Shown here one piece after another: positions 3,996 through 7,649 of a DNA stretch of 7,649 nt (its first letter is position 1; each line of letters starts with the position of its first letter). Origin of the DNA: an uncultured Eubacteriales bacterium (GTDB taxonomy: Bacteria > Bacillota > Clostridia > Oscillospirales > Oscillospiraceae); assembly GCA_900546255.1 (NCBI GenBank), contig URCB01000075.1:1-7649 (forward strand). Direction: 5' to 3'. The notes beneath the pieces are model-generated. The model saw only the letters and a program-made list of their open reading frames with translations, did no database searches and was not told where the DNA came from. The position numbers were made by a program, and so were the translations under genes.

Positions 3996-6206
3996 ATGGA
4001 AGCCTTTCTCCAGACTTTACTGACCATGTCCGCCACCGCCGCGGTGGTGGCCCTTGTGGTGATGGTCCTCCGCCTGCCTTTGAAAAAGGTCCCCCGGTGG
4101 GTCACCTGTGCCCTGTGGGGGGTGGTGCTGCTGCGGATGGTTTTGCCTGCCGGCCTGTCCCTGCCGGTGAGCTTGGTGCCCCAAGGGGTCTCCAGTGGGG
4201 CCTATGTGGAGCGGGTTCTCCCCGCCGCCCCGGCGCCGGAGAACGGAGGGAACACCGTCCTGGCCGACCCCGCCCCCCAGGCCGAGACCTCACCCCAAAC
4301 CCCAGTCCAACAGGCAACCGTTCCAGACACTGCCCCAGAGGAATCCTCTGCCGCCCCCCACTGGCCCGCCGTGGTCACAGGGATCTGGGCCGCCGGGTGC
4401 GGGGCCTGCCTGCTGTGGGCTGCCCTCTCCTACTGGCGGCTGCGGCGGCAGGTGGCCGAGGCGGTGCGGGTGGAGCCAGGGGTGTACGAGACCGACCAAA
4501 TCCCCTCCCCCTTCGTCTGCGGCTTCTTCCGGCCCAGGATCTACCTCCCCGCAGGGCTGGATGTGGCCGACCGGACCTACGTCCTTCTCCACGAGAAGGC
4601 CCACCTGCGCCGGTGGGACCACCGCACCAAGGTCCTGGCCTGGCTGGCCCTGTCGGTCCACTGGTTTAACCCCGTGCTGTGGGTGGCCTACCGCCTGTTC
4701 TGCCGGGACGTGGAGGCCGCCTGCGACCAGGCGGTGATCCGCACTTTCGGCAGGGAGGACACCGCCCGGTACGCCGAGACCCTCCTCCACCTGGGCCGGC
4801 GGACGCCTCTCCCCGCCGTCCTCCCCCTGGCCTTTGGGGAGGAGGATGCCAAGCACCGCATCCGGGGGGTGCTCACCTACAAAAAACCCGCCTTCTGGCT
4901 GGTGCTGGCGGCAGCTGCCGCCTGCGTGGTGGCGGCGGTGCTGCTGCTGGCCGACCGGAACCCCACGGGGCCTCAGTTGGATGGGCACACCATCACCCGC
5001 GGGGAGATGGTGGAGCGGCTGGCACTGGACGCACCCTGGGCGGACAGCCCGGTGCTCTCCACCACCACAGCCCTGCCGGAGGATCTGGTGGAGTGGGGGG
5101 TGGAACTGCTGGATTCCATCGACCTGGGGCCCTTCTCCCCCAGTGAAGCGCCGGATCCCCTGCCCGACAGGACGGTGATCCTCCCCGTGGACCACAGCGG
5201 AGCCGTCTACTACCTGTTGTGCCCCCAGTATGGGCAGGCGTCCCTCTACTTCAGCGACGGCGCCGGCAACTGCACCCAGGCGGAGATCCCCGCCCGCCAG
5301 CAGGGCTTTCTCGACGACTGGATGCTGGAGGTGGAGGACGCCTTGAACAGCAGCGCCGTCGCCCAGCTGTACGCCTGCCGAACCCCCTACGTGGGCAGCG
5401 CCCCGGACACCGGGGCGGTGCTGGAGGCCCTGGGCTTCGGCCTCATGGTGGGGGATTACACCATGGAACTGCAAACCGATGCCGAGCCCTACGGGGTCAC
5501 CCTCCGGTTCCAGAGCCTCCCCCAGGTGAACTGGGCGGAGAACTACCTCACCGAGGCCGGCCGGCTGGCCCTGGCCCTCATGGACAACGCCGGGTACATC
5601 GCCTTTGCCGACGGGGAGGGGGCGCCCTTCCTCCAGGTGAATCGGGGGGACTACCAGGACCTGGACATCGGCGCGGAGGAGGATTTCACCCGCCTCTATG
5701 GCGCGGCGCGGCGAAACCTGGGGCCGGAAAGCGACGCGTTTTCCTCCGGTTGGTGCTATGACCCAGTGGAGTACCTCTACTTCGATCCCCGTCTGGTGGA
5801 GGTCCGCCAGGGCACGGAGGCGGAGGTCACCGCAGCGTACCAAGGGCTCCAATTCGTCCCGGAAACGGACTGGTTTTCCCTCCACTTTGCAGACGGCGAC
5901 GGCCACGGATCCGCCTATCGTTTTGTCCGGGACCCCGCCCTCCTGTCCCGGCCCCTGGACTCCCCCACGTACCCGGTGATCACCACCCCCGACGGGCAGA
6001 CCATCGACCTGGGAGCCCGGCAGGAGGGCGAGCACGTCTTCGTGGGGGCCTTCATCGAACCCGCCACCGGCATGGACACCGGCTACCGGGTCTACGTCCG
6101 GGGGGAGGAGACCTACCTGGCCCTCTTCCGTCAGGACGTTCTGGCCTACCTGGCCCAGGTCCAGTGGACCGTCCGCGCCACCCACCCGGAGGATTGGACG
6201 GAGTAA
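3996..6206 (+). CDS. M56-family (BlaR1-like) membrane sensor protease with non-penicillin-binding extracellular region
   Basis: A 736-residue protein; ATG at 3996 follows AAAGGAGG by 7 nt, and an in-frame GTG at 3978 is rejected because it precedes that site. Topology matches BlaR1: membrane segments at about 8-26, 36-53, 125-147 and 299-319. The loop between the second and third (about 54-124) is long and Pro/Ala-rich. The cytosolic loop carries SPFVCGFFRPRIYLP (171-185), zinc motif HEKAH (199-203) continuing LRRWDH, HWFNP (222-226), and DVEAACD (238-244) with the presumed third zinc ligand Glu240. Next comes Gln245, where Glu is more usual. The extracellular part (320-736) lacks the serine motifs of a penicillin-binding sensor (no SxxK with KTG). 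Residues about 455-540 (TPYVG, then ELQTDAEPYGVTLRF) resemble DUF4825, a domain met in Firmicutes M56 proteins. It is probably co-transcribed with the repressor 48 bp upstream and should inactivate it on receiving an unknown outside signal. Confidence 0.9.
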   Translation: MEAFLQTLLTMSATAAVVALVVMVLRLPLKKVPRWVTCALWGVVLLRMVLPAGLSLPVSLVPQGVSSGAYVERVLPAAPAPENGGNTVLADPAPQAETSPQTPVQQATVPDTAPEESSAAPHWPAVVTGIWAAGCGACLLWAALSYWRLRRQVAEAVRVEPGVYETDQIPSPFVCGFFRPRIYLPAGLDVADRTYVLLHEKAHLRRWDHRTKVLAWLALSVHWFNPVLWVAYRLFCRDVEAACDQAVIRTFGREDTARYAETLLHLGRRTPLPAVLPLAFGEEDAKHRIRGVLTYKKPAFWLVLAAAAACVVAAVLLLADRNPTGPQLDGHTITRGEMVERLALDAPWADSPVLSTTTALPEDLVEWGVELLDSIDLGPFSPSEAPDPLPDRTVILPVDHSGAVYYLLCPQYGQASLYFSDGAGNCTQAEIPARQQGFLDDWMLEVEDALNSSAVAQLYACRTPYVGSAPDTGAVLEALGFGLMVGDYTMELQTDAEPYGVTLRFQSLPQVNWAENYLTEAGRLALALMDNAGYIAFADGEGAPFLQVNRGDYQDLDIGAEEDFTRLYGAARRNLGPESDAFSSGWCYDPVEYLYFDPRLVEVRQGTEAEVTAAYQGLQFVPETDWFSLHFADGDGHGSAYRFVRDPALLSRPLDSPTYPVITTPDGQTIDLGARQEGEHVFVGAFIEPATGMDTGYRVYVRGEETYLALFRQDVLAYLAQVQWTVRATHPEDWTE

Positions 6207-6218
6207 CCCTACAAAAAC

Positions 6219-6260
6219 AAAACCAGCGCACAGCGTTCCGCTGTGCGCTGGTTTTCTTTT
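6219..6260. terminator. Bidirectional intrinsic terminator between convergent genes
   Basis: A perfect 16-bp stem, AAAACCAGCGCACAGC (6219-6234) with 6240-6255, and a 5-base loop. It is followed on the plus strand by TTTTCTTTT and on the minus strand by TTTTGTTTTTG. It lies 12 bp past the sensor stop codon and would also end transcripts from the convergent hydrolase gene. Confidence 0.95.
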
Positions 6261-6262
6261 CT

Positions 6263-6505
6263 CCTGCCAGAACAGGCCTCGCAGCGTTTCCCCGCCCGCA
6301 GGCGGGGAAAGAAACTCCAATCATGTTTTGACCGGCTCCGCCGGCCAAAACATACTTCTCACCCCGAGAGTGCCTGGCCCTGCCAGGCGCGGTTCGGGGT
6401 GCAACTCCCAATTTTGGGAGGGGCCAAAAACCAGGCAGGCAGCTTGCCTCCCTCGTACGCTGTCTTCCCGAACGAAGCACAAACGCCGGTGCCCCTCCCA
6501 AAATT
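6263..6505. repeat. Second multi-hairpin intergenic block, unrelated to repeat A/B/C
   Basis: This convergent gap of 302 bp holds, after the terminator, a chain of stems: 6263-6276 (small), TTTCCCCGCC/GGCGGGGAAA with 4-base loop (6287-6310), ATGTTTTG plus CCGGC pairing around a TCC loop (6323-6353), CACCCCGA and GCCTGGC pairing around a CCT loop (6360-6401), CTCCCAA/TTGGGAG with a 2-base loop (6405-6420), AGGCA/TGCCT (6437-6449), CTTC/GAAG (6464-6477) and GCAC/GTGC (6477-6492). In addition, 6410-6424 is perfectly complementary to 6491-6505 over 15 bp, which competes with the 6405-6420 hairpin. No coding sense was found. It could be a dispersed palindromic repeat or a structured RNA transcribed past the hydrolase gene on the minus strand. 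Confidence 0.65.
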
Positions 6506-6508
6506 CTC

Positions 6509-7468
6509 TTACCGGAACTGCCCGGTTTTAGGGAGAACCGCCTCCCGCTTCTGCTCCTTCCGCTCGTAGGAGGCCGGGGTGCGGCGGTAGAAAATCTGGT
6601 TGTCCTCGATATAGGCCTCCAGGTACCCCAGGCCCCGGAGGTAGTTGATATAGGACAGGCTGGAGGAGGCGAAGTAGGACAGGTTCCGCAGGTCCCCCGC
6701 GTCGATCTTGTACCGCCGGCAGATGTCGGCGGCCATCTTGGCGGGGGTGGTGGGGCCCTCGATGAGGTCCAGCAGGTCCACCATCCGCTCGGCGAAGAAC
6801 CGGGCCTCCATATCCACCAGGGGGAGGATCTCGTCGTAGATGCCAAAGTGGGCCACGATGAATTTGTCCGCCGGTTCGGTGCGCATCTTCCGCATGGAGT
6901 CCAGATAGTCCTTCACGCAGAAGGCGTAGGGGAACTTGGAGTGGTGGAGGGTGCGGCCGGTCATCATGGCGTCCCCCAGGTAGAGGACGTTGTCCGGGGT
7001 GCGGGTGCAGATGTGGTCCACCGTGTGCCCCGGGGTGTGGATGATGTCAAAGGCCGCCCCGCAGAAGGTGATGCGGTCCTCGGTGGGCAGGATGATCCGG
7101 TCGGCCAAACAGGGGGTGCCGTGGAGGGGCGGGGAGGCCACCACGTCCTCCGGAGACATGAGGTAGTTGGTGATGTTCAGGCCCAGGTAGGACATCTGGT
7201 GCCCGGCCTCCCCCAGGGACATGGCGAGCTTCGTGCCGTACTTCTCCTTGAGGTAGGCCACGTTCCCCATATGGTCGATGTGGGCGTGGCTGCAAATCAC
7301 TCCCACAGGGGTGAGGCCTTCCCGCTGAAGGGCCTCCTCCAGCTCCTCCCGCTGATCGTTGAGCCCGGTGTCCAGCAGGATGCAGTGGTGTTCATCCACC
7401 TTGTAGAAGGGGATGAGCTCCCAGCTCTTAAAGACCCAGGTGTTGCCTAAGACGTGTTGGGTTTCCAT
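6509..7468 (-). CDS. Metallo-beta-lactamase-fold hydrolase with C-terminal winged-helix-like region
   Basis: A 319-residue protein with no signal peptide, so cytoplasmic. Metal ligands are complete: HAHIDH (His61, His63, Asp65, His66), His148 in HTPGHT (144-149), Asp166 in YLGDAM, and His207 in VAHFG. This is the glyoxalase II-like layout of a two-metal hydrolase; the substrate, probably a thioester, phosphoester or similar, cannot be read from the sequence. Residues about 222-297 are a helical region followed by a short beta hairpin, compatible with the winged helix that closes LACTB2-type proteins; this is an inference. The tail (298-319) is basic. The ATG at 7468 is the only reasonable start, although AAAGGAGG (7483-7490) is 14 nt away. 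The gene converges on the sensor gene. No promoter was found in the 181 bp before it, so it may be transcribed from beyond the window. Confidence 0.9.
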   Translation of the reverse strand: METQHVLGNTWVFKSWELIPFYKVDEHHCILLDTGLNDQREELEEALQREGLTPVGVICSHAHIDHMGNVAYLKEKYGTKLAMSLGEAGHQMSYLGLNITNYLMSPEDVVASPPLHGTPCLADRIILPTEDRITFCGAAFDIIHTPGHTVDHICTRTPDNVLYLGDAMMTGRTLHHSKFPYAFCVKDYLDSMRKMRTEPADKFIVAHFGIYDEILPLVDMEARFFAERMVDLLDLIEGPTTPAKMAADICRRYKIDAGDLRNLSYFASSSLSYINYLRGLGYLEAYIEDNQIFYRRTPASYERKEQKREAVLPKTGQFR

Positions 7469-7482
7469 GATGATACAGATTT

Positions 7483-7490
7483 CCTCCTTT
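7483..7490 (-). promoter_or_regulatory. Ribosome binding site unusually far from the hydrolase start
   Basis: AAAGGAGG on the minus strand is followed by 14 nt before the ATG at 7468, against 7-8 nt for every other gene here. No in-frame ATG, GTG or TTG lies between. Either the start is used with poor spacing or a rare start such as ATC is used. Confidence 0.6.
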
Positions 7491-7540
7491 CAGGAAAGTG
7501 GATGCGGCCCTCGACGTGGGGCCGGAGGGGCTCGCCGGTG

Positions 7541-7617
7541 TCGATAGGTGGTCCGGGCTTGGACCGGCGCAGGTTAGCACCTGCGGCGTGGTCCCTCCCG
7601 CCCGGTCCCGGGCGGGG
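7541..7617 (+). repeat. Multi-hairpin intergenic repeat, copy C (first half only)
   Basis: It carries TCGATAGG (7541-7548), stem 1 GGTCC/GGACC (7550-7565), stem 2 CGCAGGT/ACCTGCG (7568-7585), the conserved GGCGTGG (7584-7591 region) and stem 3, identical to the 20-base element of copy B (7597-7616). Stem 2 has a T-A pair where copies A and B have G-C, a compensated change. After stem 3 the similarity stops; stems 4-6 are absent. It lies upstream of the hydrolase gene in the opposite orientation. Confidence 0.75.
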
Positions 7618-7622
7618 ATCCA

Positions 7623-7642
7623 GGCTTTCTCTAGAGAAAGCC
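7623..7642. repeat. Perfect 20-bp palindrome
   Basis: GGCTTTCTCTAGAGAAAGCC is fully self-complementary. It follows stem 3 of copy C directly, in place of stem 4. It could be an operator, a hairpin of the repeat or the edge of another element; the window ends 7 bases later. Confidence 0.6.
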
Positions 7643-7649
7643 CGGACGC

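Noticed and set aside
4290..6320. A 676-codon open frame on the minus strand, opposite the sensor gene
   Set aside because: Its protein is low in complexity, with G, V, Q, H and P runs typical of the reverse of a GC-rich gene, and it lacks a ribosome binding site; the plus-strand protein has clear family motifs.
6263..6505. A CRISPR array or tRNA cluster
   Set aside because: The hairpins differ from one another in sequence and spacing, with no direct repeat and spacer pattern, and no cloverleaf could be fitted.
3579..7468. A beta-lactam resistance locus (BlaI, BlaR1-like protein and a metallo-beta-lactamase-fold protein together)
   Set aside because: The sensor has no penicillin-binding motifs. 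The metallo-beta-lactamase-fold protein has no export signal, lies on the other strand and is without a matching operator, and its motifs are those of general hydrolases of this fold.

Overview
The window looks like a GC-rich, low-to-mid length piece of a Firmicutes chromosome, most likely an Oscillospiraceae-type gut bacterium (Flavonifractor, Lawsonibacter or Pseudoflavonifractor kind). The reasons are strong AGGAGG-type ribosome binding sites 7-8 nt before most starts, Gram-positive style signal and lipoprotein sequences, a BlaI-type repressor followed by an M56 membrane protease, and codons ending almost entirely in G or C. The taxonomic placement is an inference; no rRNA or tRNA is present to confirm it.

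Layout. 1-325: one copy (A, reverse orientation) of a multi-hairpin repeat, then a strong terminator. 326-1030 (-): an exported protein of unknown function. 1031-1546: a divergent intergenic region with a promoter for each flanking gene and a possible tandem operator. 1547-2371 (+): a membrane-anchored protein with a permuted papain/NlpC-P60-like (YiiX-type) domain. 2450-3235 (+): a lipoprotein of unknown function with its own promoter and a textbook terminator. 3321-3493 (+): a second, outward-facing copy (B) of the repeat, ending in a terminator. 3505-6206 (+): a promoter with four helically spaced operator half-sites, a BlaI/MecI-family repressor, and an M56/BlaR1-like sensor protease whose extracellular part is not a penicillin-binding domain. 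6207-6508: a bidirectional terminator and a second, unrelated multi-hairpin intergenic block. 6509-7468 (-): a cytoplasmic metallo-beta-lactamase-fold hydrolase with a C-terminal winged-helix-like region. 7541-7642: a third, partial copy (C) of the first repeat, ending in a different palindrome.

How it may work together. The only clear functional unit is the repressor/sensor pair. By analogy with BlaI/BlaR1, an extracellular signal would activate the cytosolic zinc protease of the sensor and relieve repression by the repressor. The operators seen here show self-regulation; other regulon members must lie outside the window. The three genes to the left all encode exported or membrane-anchored proteins but have separate promoters and no evident pathway. 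The metallo-beta-lactamase-fold gene is convergent, has no signal peptide and carries no matching operator, so the locus should not be read as a beta-lactam resistance cassette. The most unusual material is the pair of dense multi-hairpin intergenic element types, one of which occurs three times with a compensated base-pair change.
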